A stretch of DNA of 64,000 nt from Corticium candelabrum (Eukaryota; Porifera; Homoscleromorpha; Homosclerophorida; Plakinidae): the NCBI RefSeq assembly GCF_963422355.1, contig NC_085095.1, forward strand, positions 5,372,827 through 5,436,826, in the 5' to 3' direction. Numbering within the stretch: the stretch's first letter is position 1; every line of letters begins with the position of its first letter. The position numbers and the translations under genes are program-made. The notes beneath the pieces are model-generated. The model had not been told where the DNA came from. It saw nothing but the letters and a program-made list of their open reading frames with translations, and made no database searches. Of the stretch, positions 1 to 17,710 are shown in pieces.

Positions 1-22
1 AGACCGGTCGAGTCTTCAGACA

Positions 23-457
23 GTGTGCACATTTTATGGCAACGACTTCAATTCTGGCCGACTTGAGCATGAACTTGAAATTTTTTATGGTAATATTCAA
101 GCGTACCAAGGCGAACCGGACTGGACTGTAGAGAGTGAAGAGGGAACTGACTTGCCCGAACTTGTAAAAGTCCGGACGTTCTTCAACAAAGGCACTAACA
201 GGGACTGCTACCCAGAAACTTGTAAGCTTCTTAAGACACTTCTTGTCATTCCTGCATCTTCATCGGAATGTGAACGATCATTTTCCACTCTCCGTCGTTT
301 GAAAACGTGGCTCAGAACGTCGATGGGACAAGAACGTCTGACTAGTCTAGCACTCCTGACAGTCGAGCGCGAAGAATGTCGAAAATTGGAGTGTAGAGTG
401 GAAGACCTTGTTGCAGAGTTTGGGTCTAGTGGACGAAGGCGTTTACTGTTAAATTAG
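23..457 (+). pseudogene. hAT transposase C-terminal fragment
   Basis: This is the C-terminal dimerisation region of a hAT-superfamily transposase. The diagnostic stretch is LVIPASSSECERSFSTLRR at roughly residues 75-93, followed by LKTWLRTSMGQERL, the pattern seen in ZMYM/52-kDa-repressor-like hAT proteins. In the family this segment completes the RNase H-like fold and mediates multimerisation. Only about 144 residues are open, against 600 or more for a full transposase; the catalytic core would lie left of the window, so the first ATG is unlikely to be the true start. The frame ends at a TAG near 455. Whether the rest of the gene is intact outside the window cannot be seen. Confidence 0.8.
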
Positions 458-929
458 TTTATCGCACCTCCGTGACGTCTAGAACAGCTGTTGCATTTAA
501 ACTATGCTACGCTATCTAGAGTACCCTGGAACCGTTGGTTAATTGCAAACTATTTAGCTGCCAGTAGAACGTACTCTGCTCACACAAGAATGATCAATTC
601 TCCAAGCTCCCACGTATGCACCACTCAGTCTTCAAGTACGCATGTGACAGCTTTTTGCCCATATGTAGGTACGTACTACGAAGGCAAGAAGTGTGTGGTT
701 GGCTGATTTGACTGATGAAGTGGGCGTGTCCCGTTGCGTCGCAAAGTCTAGCCCCCCCAATCCTAGAGGTCACGCTACGCCCCTGCTTTGGGACACACAT
801 CAGACTGCGTAATGGGTGGTACTGGAGACTAGGAAGAGAGAAGAAAGAATGAGGAAGAATGTAAACGACTACCTGATTTGATTTAGTCGTTCTTATGCCG
901 GGCAAATTAATACAAACTTACGCATAGCA
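458..929. other. intergenic stretch with one repeat
   Basis: No convincing coding sequence. The only recognisable item is the dispersed repeat at 721-791 listed separately. Confidence 0.5.
721..791. repeat. short dispersed repeat, copy 1
   Basis: A stretch with GGGCGTGTC, then AAAGTCTAGCCCCCCC, then GTCACGCTACGCCC. It closely matches 62694-62765 in the same orientation. The second copy lies in a stretch absent from the paralogous flank of another collagen gene, so it behaves like a small mobile element, probably a MITE. Confidence 0.65.
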
Positions 930-1340
930 CCAAATCCCGGATATTGTGCGAATACTACACGTACAATAGCCTGTTCCCCGTATGTATGGCCAAATTACGT
1001 CGTCCAACGATTTCGACATTCCCGTTGGACGTCGTCACTTCAAAGATGTTACTGCCGTTGAACTGAACAAGTGTAGCGAACGTGTCAGCTATTTGATACG
1101 CATACACAGGCAACCGAAGGTAGCCGTATTTGTTAAGGACCCGGATAGCTTGTTGCCTTTATCCACGTCGCAAGCTCCGTGTGTACCGTCTGACATCAGG
1201 AATTGGCAATTCAGATTTGGTAGATGTCTGATGCGCCGTTCTAGAGAAATTTTGAGCCTACGTGTGGGTTCGATCAGCAAGAAATCGCGTCGTCCCAAGA
1301 AAACTATGAAAGAGAACAACACCTTCACTGTCTAGCTTGA
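930..1340 (+). repeat. dispersed repeat family R2, divergent copy
   Basis: Blocks such as TTCCCCGTAT, GATTTCGACA, and ATGCGCCGTTCTAGAGA recur in the same order at 29040-29340 and in reverse at about 43890-44160. A 117-codon open frame (982-1335) lies here but resembles no family I recognise, and its reading is not preserved in the other copies, so I treat it as repeat DNA. Confidence 0.5.
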
Positions 1341-1488
1341 TCGATTCAGAGCACATTTTAGTGGCGCGGTGCCATTTTGGAGATACGCTTGCACACACAC
1401 GGGCGCGCGGGCACAAACTCCTTTGTACACATAGATAAACTAGCCTAGTGTTTCATTCGCCCGGCAGTACTACACCTATATATAAGTA

Positions 1489-2363
1489 ATGGCTAGTAAG
1501 TCCGGGCGACGACGAAAGCGTGCGAGAGCCAAATTTCGTGGCGCTGTGACTCGCTTTTCATGGAGATCCTCTCTTACATACGAATACACAAACAGACTAA
1601 GGCTGTGTGAATGTGGTCGAAGGCTTGATGAACATGGTTTTCACTTTCTTACTTGCAAAACAGGAGGTGGCCCTGTTTAGTCAAACAACGCCATCACTGC
1701 ATGGTGTCTTGGCTGATTGTCTAAAAACTTTTTCAATCCCTCATCATGTTGAGTTAAGATCGTTATGATAAGAGCAACGACCGAACAGACACTTCAGTTT
1801 TTGATGCTTGCATCGGAACATCGTATGATCTTGGTATTTCACTAGCTCACCCTTGGAATGAAGACATAATTGAAAGAGCAGCAGAGCAAGATGGGTTTGC
1901 AGTACAAGCAAGAGAAGAATTGAAAGAGAAGAAGTATTAGGACAAGATGCTAGCATCAGGAGGACACGCAAAAACCATTCCCTTAGTACTGGAACACTTG
2001 GGGCGTTGGGGCTGAGAAGCTCACAAGTATCTCCATCAACTGCCTGAGCAATTGGTTGACGAATGTGGTAAAAAAAGCGGAGGCCAGTTCAAGAATTATT
2101 GGAGGCGATGGTTATCAGTTGCTCTGCAATCATGTAATGTTAAAGTTTTGTCAAAGAAGATTTGCCGTCAAGTGAAGATTGGCTGTATTAGAGATGCTCA
2201 TTCACTACAACTTTGTTTCCGTCAATGTGACTTGTGTAACTCGACTCACGGGTCCAGAACTCACTATTTAGCCGTGGTGCTTTTTACTGATATTCACTGT
2301 ATGGTAATATTGATGTTGAAAATAAATGAAAGACAAACAGACTAACAGACAGACAGACAGACA
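1489..2363 (+). pseudogene. non-LTR-type retroelement ORF C-terminus, copy a
   Basis: A degraded copy of the 3' end of a retroelement polyprotein. Residues 41-63 of the 1489 frame carry CECGRRLDEHGFHFLTCK, a Cys/His cluster, followed by GGGPV. After a stop near 1680 further family pieces appear in other frames: an AHPW block near 1845, LVLEHLGRWG near 1985, and FKNYWRRW near 2090. The family joins this Cys/His cluster to a PD-(D/E)XK-like endonuclease region downstream of reverse transcriptase; no RT is visible here, so the copy is 5'-truncated. It ends in a CAGA-rich tract at 2335-2363, immediately before copy b. Several frameshifts make it non-functional. Confidence 0.7.
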
Positions 2364-2394
2364 AGAATACATGAAATCTCTGTCAAATGGTTTT

Positions 2395-3280
2395 ATTCAG
2401 AATTCATCTTCGACTAGAGACCAATCTCGAATGAAGTCCTTGCAAGGCAAAGGTGCAGGAGCGTGGCTCCTGACAGTACCATCATCATCATGGCATGCAT
2501 TATCTCCGTGCGATTTCCGCTTGGCATCCTTGATGAGACTGGGCTGCCAAATGCCTTTGGCTTCTAGTCAGTGTGACTGTGGGAAAGAATTAGACTCAGA
2601 TGGATACCACCTAATAACATGTAAGACTGGGGGTGGCCCCGTAATCAGCCATAACAACATGGTTTCAGCATGGTCAGACTGTTTGAGTCAACTGCAATTA
2701 CATCACGCAAAAGAACCCAGAGGAAGGTATGTCAATTCTGAAGACAGATCAGACATAGTCGTATTCGATTCGGCATCGGGGATGGATCTTGAATTGGATA
2801 TTGCTCTAGCGCATCCCTGGAGCAATGAAATAGAAGGTTTATCAGCTACAACTCAGAGAGCAACGGCAACCAGAAGAGAAAATCTGAAGATCAAAAAGTA
2901 TGACCAGGAGCTCTTGCCTGGAGGTTTTCGACCAACATTCGTGCCTATAGTCTTCAAACATTTTAGCTGTTGGGGAGAGAAGGCTGAAGACTATTTGAAG
3001 AAACTGTCACAGCTATCAAGAGACGAAGACGGAAAGCCAAATGCATCAACCTTCAAGACATACTGAAGATCTGTGTTTTCTGTGTGTCTACAACGATCAA
3101 ATGCTGGAGTGATTGACAGAAAAATAAAGAAGATTGTTTCAAGAAACAGCAACATAAACATAAATAGTTGTATGTAGAACCAAGCCCTATTGGCTTGGGT
3201 AGTATTTAGTTGCTTTGCTTAGATGTGTATAACAGTTCAATGTTTGAAAATATATGCATTGACAGACGGACAGAGTGGAT
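2395..3280 (+). pseudogene. non-LTR-type retroelement ORF C-terminus, copy b
   Basis: The longest of the three local copies, open from about 2326 to 3066. It starts in the segment QGKGAGAWL that precedes the Cys/His cluster (CDCGKELDSDGYHLITC, about 2572-2622). It then carries EDRSDIVVFD and LDIALAHPW, an acidic arrangement compatible with a PD-(D/E)XK nuclease site, and IVFKHFSCWG. A TGA at 3064 interrupts just before the conserved tryptophan-arginine segment seen in copy a. RT is missing. A short GACAGACGGACAGA stretch lies near 3255 at the presumed 3' end. It sits directly behind copy a in the same orientation, so the two may be tandem insertions. Confidence 0.75.
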
Positions 3281-3820
3281 CAGGAAACTGGAGACCTTCG
3301 ACCCATATGGATTAAACATAAAATCAGACATACTTTAGTAAATAGCTGGGTTTTTTATATCAACATCATCAATATCAATATTAACACCTATTGTTTGAAA
3401 TTTTAAACATCTTAGCCATACGTTGAGCCAGAAGAAGGTTTTTACTAAAACATTGCTCATTATATGTCTTTACCATCAACTATTGTTCTCTTCGCAGTGT
3501 GGTGTCTCTCTCCTTCACATTTGCCTACATATCTACCACATCAAGTTTCCACGAATCAGATCGTTTCCGTCTTTGCTCTCTGTTTATCTTCCAGTGTCAG
3601 ACAGACAGCCAGACAGACAGATTATTTTATTGTTACAGATCCTCTACTTGTACACATCCTAAACTTCTATAATGAACCAGTCCTTCACAGCAAAATACTT
3701 TAAAACATTAGTGGACTTGGATCTGTACGTTAAAGTCAAAAAGCTTGTCCATGTCATTCTTTGTTTCTGAAACTCTTAACAACTTTTTAAGGATTACTTT
3801 TGCGTTGCATCTTTGAAGAA
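3281..3820. other. no gene seen; AT-rich with a CAGA tract
   Basis: Open frames here are short and mutually overlapping. A run of CAGACAGA units sits at about 3596-3625, close to the 3' end of the reverse-strand copy c. Confidence 0.4.
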
Positions 3821-4432
3821 TCACAAAGAACAGTTTCCTCCAAAAAGTTTTGAATTGTTCTGCACTACAAAGGGGTCTTCCTCAATACGGCTGCACTGTT
3901 TTGAGAGAGTGTGTAAGAAGGCATCAGCTTGCAGGCCCCATCTACCAAAGTGCTCAAACACTAGTGAGATACACTTTGATGACGTCCCTCCTGGTAGAAT
4001 TTCTCCTGTATACTTATTGGTCTTCTTCTCTTCTCTTGTGCGGGCAGCAAACCCATCCTCCCTGCTGGATCGTTTTAGAATGCCTTGACTCCATGGGTGT
4101 GCCAGTGATATGTCAACATCTAGATTTTGTCCTGATTCTGCATCAAAGAATGTAATGTCTGGGCAATCCTCAGTGTTGACGTATAGATTTCTTGGTTCTT
4201 TCTCATGTGGGATATGTAGGTCACTCATGCATTCACTCCAGCCATGGAGAACAGAGTTATCGGCCCAAACAAACAGACAGACAGACAGACACCTCTTCTT
4301 TATATCTTCTTCTCTATATCTATAAAAGTCTGATCTGCCTGTCTGTCTGTCTGTAACATCAATCACGCCAAAACTGCCAGGCCGATCGCCACAAAACCGT
4401 GCATGAAGACTGCGTTCCACACCACAATGCAA
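3821..4432 (-). pseudogene. non-LTR-type retroelement ORF C-terminus, copy c
   Basis: On the minus strand the frame reads WSECMSDLHIPHEKEPR, EDCPDITFFDAES, DVDISLAHPWS and LVFEHFGRWG, colinear with copies a and b at clearly lower than identity level. The Cys/His cluster upstream is replaced by DNA derived from an inverted pair of CAGA/TCTG tracts (about 4268-4354), so the apparent N-terminus of the open frame is not genuine protein. Copies b and c together are convergent. No RT, no intact start. Confidence 0.72.
4268..4354. repeat. inverted CAGA/TCTG tracts around a pyrimidine-rich core
   Basis: CAGACAGACAGACAGACA on the left and its complement GTCTGTCTGTCTG on the right flank about 50 bp. 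The unit interrupts copy c and looks like a small foldback insertion or two slipped microsatellites. Confidence 0.6.
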
Positions 4433-4619
4433 ACAATCGCTTCGGTATTTAGATGGTCCCCTCGCGAGGACTCAACCCCAAGTAAAATCTCACAATGTGA
4501 CCGTGGTGTGACTTCGAATTTTGACACATACAATCCCATGCACATGCCACGAGAGACAGTCAATTTCCCTGTCTGTCTGTACCCCTCTCTACTAGTGGAC
4601 AGAAGTGAGTCATGAATGT

Positions 4620-5169
4620 AACATCTGTTGTTATTACAGTGGCAATCAAACCATCTGGCTATCCTTTTACCACAATCATATTATCTACTACCAAGAAGGC
4701 ACCTTACACGGCTATTGATTCTCATAGCTAAATGATAAACTGCAAGCTGCATGCATCATGCATCATAACGGGAAAGCATGTGATGACAGCATGTGACGAC
4801 AGCATGCATGATTCCGAATTTCTGTATACATGTACTTTAGGCTCTCCTACAACATGATTTTGCATTGAAAACACTGTCAGCTGTAATAGACTACAAAGGC
4901 GACCAAAAATTCATTCTGCTTGTTGTTGATATTATTGACAAAAAGTAGTTAATTTGGTAATTAACCGATATGAACTTGATCAGGAGCACCCCTGTTGGGT
5001 CAATATCCTTAGAATCTGATAGACTTTTGCATACCGATGCGTAGCTTCATAGCAGATTGCACATTGTACAGTAACCAAATACCCATCAATAGCAAATACA
5101 GTACAACAAAAGCGATGCAATGATTAGATCAAAAGTTTGCTAGAAAAGTTCGAGTCCAGAAAGTTGGGC
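4620..5169. other. gap downstream of the glucosidase gene; no gene seen
   Basis: AT-rich sequence with no supportable frame. It should contain the 3' UTR of the minus-strand gene, but I see no AATAAA on that strand close to the stop codon. Confidence 0.4.
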
Positions 5170-12151
<6,982 letters not shown>

Positions 12152-12191
12152 GGCTGTGACCGTAGCATCCCGGATATGCCGCGGCAATTAG

Positions 12192-12196
12192 ATTGG
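12192..12196 (-). promoter_or_regulatory. CCAAT box upstream of the glucosidase start
   Basis: The minus strand reads CACCCAATCTA about 41-45 nt upstream of the ATG at 12151. A second ATG about 14 nt upstream of the start is out of frame and would open an overlapping short frame if included in the transcript. Function is inferred from position only. Confidence 0.3.
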
Positions 12197-12422
12197 GTGA
12201 CCGAGGCCAGAGCGGATGGCAGAGCGTATAGAGCCAGGGCCATGTTCTGGCCAGAGTCCTTCTATGGCTAGAGCTCCCGCCGCCGCGTGTCTGTAAGTCC
12301 GAGATGGCATTGGCTTAGATGAAGTCAGAATTAATACGAAGCAAGATCAACTACTTAATTAATTAATTAATTAACTGTAAAACTAACTACTTTATCTTAA
12401 GAATCTCTAAATTTCAAATTTA

Positions 12423-12610
12423 CAGCGGCGTAAGAACCGAGGGCTGGAAGGCCCCTCGCTCAGTGTAGGAATTGGAATTTTCTTTGCTAGTGACTTTTGC
12501 AAATCTGTGTAACTTACGGTCTGACAAGCGAGGTAGTTTTTGCTTACTCGTGATGACATCCATGGTACAGTCCCCCTGCCCCCGCTCATGGGCATCTTCC
12601 TACGCCACTG
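12423..12610. mobile_element. hAT-type MITE, second family
   Basis: 188 bp bounded by CAGCGGCGTAAGAAC and CTTCCTACGCCACTG, an imperfect inverted pair of the CAGTGGCGTAGGAAG terminus common in hAT MITEs. ATTTAC occurs at both junctions but a clean 8-bp duplication is not visible. No coding capacity. Confidence 0.65.
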
Positions 12611-12649
12611 ATTTACATTGTTAATTAATTAATTAAATCGAGTTACAAC

Positions 12650-13215
12650 GTACAGACTCAGTTATTACAGTATGTGTCTAAGCGTGCAACTGTTATGATT
12701 TGCAATTTATATTTCGTGTTTAGATGAAACTGTCTAAATACAGAACGGCACTTGCTGCTGCAAACATTCCCGTGCAGAGTGTTCAGTGTGTACCTACACA
12801 CGCAGTGTATAATTACGTAAGTTGAACAGAGCAATGTGTTTATGTGTACATAAAAAAGAAAAGTATGCCAGACCAGTAAGCATATTGCCACATCTAATAC
12901 TTAGCATCAAAGCCGGAGATGACAGAAACAAGTAGGGTCAGTATACAACACACAACTGCAATAGTATAATTATACGTCGCGGGAGGGGGGTAATAATTAT
13001 ATAAAATTTTTCCGTGTAGGTTGAGTGATTTGCGTGCTAGTTATGTCATTTGTCTGCATGTGATTTTCTAGGTTACCCCTATGGAGAACTACACCGGATG
13101 TGGTGTGATAAAAATAAATTATAATAATAATAATTATTATTATTATTATTATATGGTCATATCAGTATAGTGCTGAGTGCAGCAAATCTACTCCATTTTC
13201 TCACGGTCTCTATAA
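12650..13215. other. no gene seen; AT-rich with a TAA/TTA microsatellite
   Basis: Only short frames. A trinucleotide tract of TAA and TTA units at about 13113-13153 forms an inverted run. Confidence 0.5.
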
Positions 13216-13219
13216 TTAG

Positions 13220-13330
13220 CCTCGAGTAGAATACTTGGGTCTTATTATCAGTGTGCAAGGCATCTCGGCCTCGGAGACTAAGGTCCAGGTGATCAGAGAT
13301 GCGCTGGAACCGACGAACGCGACAGAGCTT
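13220..13330 (+). pseudogene. Gypsy reverse-transcriptase thumb remnant
   Basis: Reads VEYLGLIISVQGIS and SETKVQVIRDALEP, the segment that follows the RT active site in Ty3/Gypsy elements. It is upstream of and separate from the LTR element that begins at 13388, which carries its own, different copy of this region. It is therefore a relic of an older insertion. Confidence 0.75.
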
Positions 13331-13387
13331 ATATATATATAGTCCAGCTGTTACTCAGGCTCGTTATCCCGTTATTGTGCTAGTGCG

Positions 13388-13552
13388 TGTAGTTTATCCG
13401 TGTATGGTATAGTAGGCGGAGACTTGTCTATATAATGGCTAGCGGTATGCGTTAGAGTCAGTCTACCGTAGAGGACGTTGTTGAATAAACCAGACATATA
13501 TTACCTTCCCAGTGTCTACGCGGATATTACCATGGTTTGTCGATACACGACA
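13388..13552 (+). repeat. 5' LTR of the 13.4-kb Gypsy element
   Basis: 165 bp, starting TGTAGTTTATCC and ending CGATACACGACA. It lacks the two large (TA)n tracts that lengthen its partner. Confidence 0.93.
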
Positions 13553-13579
13553 AAGTGGCGACGAGGATCGGATTGAATC

Positions 13580-16500
13580 ATGGCTGAAGCGACCGGTTTC
13601 TGTCCGTTGGGAAGAGTCGAGGAGTTCGACCCTACAAAGGGGGATTGGACATCATATGCAGAAAGGCTAGAGTAGTATTTCCTGGCCAATGGCATCAAGG
13701 GTGTAGGAGACGGAGGTGAGGAAGGCCTGACCGACACGAGGAAAGTTGCAATCCTTCTCACGCTCATTGGACCCAGAACTTACAGCCTGTTGAGGGACTA
13801 GTGGCCCCGGCAAAGCCCGCCGAGAAGAGCTACAAGGTACTAGTCGAAACCATAGCTGCTCATTTCAAGCCAAAACCTCTGATGATAGCAGAAAGGTTCA
13901 AGTTTCAACAGAGAACACAACGTGCTGACGAATCTGTCACCGAATATATGGCACAGCTGAGACGAATGACTGAGCACTGTAAGTTTGGAGATCAGTTAGA
14001 TGACACATTGCGCGATCGGTTTGTGGCAGGCATTCGCAGTGTAGCCATTCAGAGGAAGTTGTTATCGCAAGATAACCCCTCCCTGGCCGACGCTCTCGCG
14101 ACTGCCCAAGGAATGGAAGCGGCCGAGAACCAGTCGGGTCAGCTTAGGCAGGCTACAGGTCTACCGAATGCAAGCAGTGAAGGGACGTCAAGGGATGTCC
14201 ATGCCTTGATGAAGAAGTCCAACGGTGCCAAACAAGGTATGAAAGCATGCTATAGGTGTGGGGATAAGAACTACCGGGTTGATAAATGTTTTCATAAGAC
14301 TAAGGTATGCAATAAGTGCAACTGCATGGGCCACATTGCGAAGGCATGGAGGTCGTCGATGGCTAAGAAAAGTGAAGGACAGTCGAAAGAGAAATCGACG
14401 CATTATGTTGACGATCACCTAGAGGAGGCCTCGGGTGATGGGGAGACAAGTGATGAGTCATGCATGATTTATGCCATTACCAAGAAAGGGGATGGTAGCT
14501 GCGTGACCTCTCTCACGGTCAACGGAACAGACGTTTCGTTTGAAATCGATACGGGCTCCGCAGTAACGATCGTTTCCCGTCGAGTATGGGCACGGGATCT
14601 TGGTAAAATGTCTTTGTCCAAAAGCAAGGTGCAACTAACAACCATAACGGGGGAATCAGTCAAAGTTATGGGAGAATGTGTGATTCGTGTTCAACATAAC
14701 CACCAAGATCTCTCTCTACCTCTTTTGGCTATGGATAACAATGGCCCATTACTGCTAGGGCGGAATTGGCTATCGTGTGTCAAAATTGATTGGCCACATG
14801 TGAATCGCGTGGCATCCGTAGATCAGTTGCAGCAACTACTGACCAAATATGAAGACCTATTCAAACCAGGAATAGGGTCGTTGAAGGGATATTCTGCGAG
14901 CTTAGCTGTAGATCCGAAGGCCCCGCCTCGTTTTCATACAGCTAGAGGTATACCCTATGCCTTGAAGGAATCCATAGATGAAGCCTTGGAAAGGATGAAA
15001 AGGCTAGGAATTATTGAGCATGTAGGAACTACTGAGTGGGCCTCGCCCATTGTTCCCGTGCCAAAGGCGGACGGAAGAGTTCGAATTTGTGGAGATTTTC
15101 AAGTCACAATCAACCCCGTCTTGGAAGTAGAGCAGTACCCTCTTCCTAGACCAGAGGACCTATTTGCGACGTTGTCAGGAGGTCAGCAATTTTCAAAATT
15201 GGATCTGGAATGCGCGTACGTGCAAGTGGAATTGGATGAGAAATTCAGGTCGTCTGTGACTATCAACACGCACAAGGGGCTATTTAGGTAAACAAGGTTA
15301 CCGTTTGGGGTAGCCAGCGCGCCAGCAATATTCCAGCAAGTTATGAAACAAGTATTGCTTGGGATACCAAATGTGGTGTGCTACCTTGATGATATTCTGA
15401 TCACAGACAACAATGAGGTTGTGCATTTGCAAAATCTAACAGCAGTTTTCGAGAGGCTTTGTAACTGTGGGCTACGGTTGAAGAAGAGCAAATGCCAATT
15501 CCTGGAAAGCGAAGTGGATTATCTGGGATATCGGATATCAAGTGAAGGCCTGCGAACATCTCAGTCCAAAGTGAAGGCCGTGCTAGATGCACCAACTCCA
15601 AGGAATCTCACTGAACTGAAATCCTTTCTGGGATTAGTGAATTACTATGCTCGATTTCTTCCAAGTTTGGCAGAAGTATGTCATCCACTGAATAACTTAT
15701 GAAGAAGGACGTGGCTTGGAAATGGTCTAAAGCATGTGAAGAGGCTTTTCAGAAATTAAAGGAGCTATTGACGTCAGCCAAAGTGTTATGTCACTATGAC
15801 GTGAAAATGCCTCTAACGTTGTCGTGTGACGCCTCATCTCACGGGATAGGAATGGTGATTTCGCACGTGCTGCCTAATGGAGAGGAACGTCCAATAGCGT
15901 ATGCGTCTAGAACATTGAGCAAATCCGAGAAGAATTACGCTCAGATCGAAAAGGAGGCCCTGGCAATAGTATTTGGTATAAAGAGATTTCACCAATTTCT
16001 ATATGGAAGACAATTTTGCTTGATCACGGATCATAAGCCTCTAGTGACCATATTTGGACCGCAATCTGGCATACCACCCATCGCTGCCGCTTGTCTGCAA
16101 AGGTGGGCCTTGATTCTGAGTAGTTATCGGTACACCATACAGTACAAGCGCACTCAGGAACATGGAAATGCGGATGGACTTTCGAGATTGCCAACAGCAG
16201 AAGAGGAGCACGAGGACTCTAGTCAGGGGGAAGCTGGTCTGTTTAACTTACGGCAGATCAATGTGTTGCCAGTCACCGTCAAGGATTTAGTGCGAGAGAC
16301 AGGTAAAGACAGCCTGTTGAGTCAAGTCAAGAAGCATGTTTTGTCCGGAGAAACGCCTAGCGATTTGTTTATAGGAAGGAAACTGAGAACAAGATTTGAG
16401 TTGTTGAAACCCAATGTTCAGGAAGTGGTTTTAGACCGACAAGATCGACAACGAAAATATCAGGGCAGACGTCAGGACGGTATTTCATTGGAAAGGATAC

Positions 16501-16936
16501 GGTATGGGTGCGAGACTATCGGTCTAGCCAACCTTGGGTACCTGAAAAGATAGTAAAGGTCTTGGGACCGCTCACATATGAAGTGGAAGTCGAGGGGACA
16601 GCCTGTACTTGGAAACGGCATGTAGATCAGCTGAAGCATCGAAGCGTCGAAAGGTCGCCAGAGGCTAAACTTGAAGAGGAAGAAGGGGGAGGAATCGTTC
16701 TACCTACTGCGCAACATAACATGCCAGCACAAGCTAGTGCAACGCCAAGCGTTCCAGCGCCAACAGTTTTGGAAGCTTCATCATCATCTTCAGACGAGGA
16801 AGACCAGAGAGACATGGTGGAGCCACCTTTACCAGACTCTCCAGATGAGAGCGACTCTAGTGTGATCGGGACGCCCAATCTATCGAGGAGAAATCCAGTC
16901 AGAGCAAGGAGACCGCCACAGAGACTGGACCTCTAA
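13580..16936 (+). pseudogene. Gypsy gag-pol, broken
   Basis: One ancestral gag-pol frame. Gag starts at the ATG at 13580 and meets TAG at 13673; a frame change near 13798 leads into the long frame. Gag includes a degenerate double zinc knuckle near 14250-14345 (CYRCGDKN, CNKCNCMGHIAKAW, with expected Cys/His residues lost). Protease carries IDTGSAVTIVS near 14545. RT shows WASPIVPVPKADGRVRICGDF, then a TAA at 15289, then LPFGVASAP and the active site CYLDDILI near 15380. A TGA at 15700 precedes RNase H (LSCDASSHGIGM, ITDHKPLV). After RNase H the sequence jumps near 16340 to the segment normally following the integrase core, then to the chromodomain-proximal region in another frame. The H2C2 finger and DDE core are absent. 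Confidence 0.92.
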
Positions 16937-16969
16937 GTGTTGTGGTTAGCTAAGAAGGGGGAAGATTAG

Positions 16970-17001
16970 TGTATCCGTATATAGTATAGTAGGCGGAGAC
17001 T

Positions 17002-17056
<55 letters not shown>

Positions 17057-17103
17057 GTATGCGTTAGAGTCAGTCTACCGTAGAGGACGTTGTTGAATAA
17101 ACC

Positions 17104-17159
<56 letters not shown>

Positions 17160-17208
17160 CCTTCTCAGTGTCTACGCGGATATTATCAAGGTTTGTCGAT
17201 ACAGGACA
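16970..17208 (+). repeat. 3' LTR of the 13.4-kb Gypsy element
   Basis: 239 bp, matching the left LTR apart from two (TA)n expansions at about 17004-17052 and 17106-17157. These grew from short TATATA seeds that are still short in the left LTR. Confidence 0.93.
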
Positions 17209-17422
17209 GTGCGCTAGCTGACGTTGTGCGATTCTGGTCCTACAGGTACCGTTACGAAGCCTAGACATTGGTGCATATATCGGACATGTTTCACTGTCTC
17301 TTCGTGCAGGCTACTAGAAAAAACAGCGATTGTAACTCAAATTATTGGTGAGTGTCCACAATTAGGTAGACCTACCCTACTGGCTGAAAGTGAGGGTAAA
17401 TCGTCACCTTCGAACAGCAGTC

Positions 17423-17545
17423 GATCTCTGGGCGGCAGTGCAGACAGCGTGGGCGTCAATTCCTGTAGATGTTGTACAGAATTTAGTTGACAGTCTTCTG
17501 CGTCGTGTCGAAGCGATACGCAGAGCTAGCGGCGGTTGGACGCTA
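17423..17545 (+). pseudogene. Tc1-like transposase C-terminal fragment
   Basis: Reads DLWAAVQTAWASIPVDVVQN followed by LVDSLLRRVEAIRRASGGWT, the terminal segment of Tc1/mariner-family transposases after the last catalytic acid. Nothing of the DD domain is recognisable upstream. About 40 residues of a protein normally near 340. Confidence 0.8.
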
Positions 17546-17576
17546 GATAGTAGAGTTCCGGTGTCACAGGACATAG

Positions 17577-17710
17577 TATCCCCCGGACAGAGTATCCGGG
17601 GGATAGTCTAGACTACCCAGTGGATAGTCTAGATTATCCAGGGGAAAGTCTAGACTATCCGGCCGGATATTGTAGCCTAGGACAAAGTATCCGGTACCAG
17701 TCCATACTAT
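17577..17710. repeat. array of 18-bp palindromes at 21-bp spacing
   Basis: Three near-identical copies of the perfect palindrome GGATAGTCTAGACTATCC start at 17601, 17622 and 17643, exactly 21 bp apart. They are preceded by an 11-bp inverted repeat (TATCCCCCGGA...TCCGGGGGATA) and followed by weaker GGAT/ATCC units to about 17700. The array lies about 110 bp upstream of the presumed start of the integrase gene. It could be a set of protein-binding sites or the subterminal repeats of a DNA transposon; the sequence alone does not decide. Confidence 0.75.

Larger units (their letters stand above)
13388..17208 (+). mobile_element. Ty3/Gypsy LTR retrotransposon, internally deleted
   Basis: A 3.8-kb element with LTRs at 13388-13552 and 16970-17208 that begin TGTA and end GACA. 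The 5-bp sequence GTGCG occurs immediately outside both ends (13383-13387 and 17209-17213), a perfect target-site duplication, so boundaries are firm. A candidate primer-binding site (TGGCGACGAGGATCGG) follows the left LTR and a polypurine tract (AAGAAGGGGGAAG) precedes the right one. The internal region encodes gag, protease, RT and RNase H but lacks the integrase core. Stops and frameshifts make it non-autonomous. Confidence 0.95.

Noticed and set aside
982..1335. 117-codon open frame as a host gene
   Set aside because: Its DNA belongs to the R2 repeat family and the frame is not preserved in the other copies.
13388..17208. Interpretation of the 13.4-kb element as an endogenous retrovirus
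   Set aside because: No envelope-like frame, short LTRs and domain order of an ordinary Ty3/Gypsy retrotransposon.
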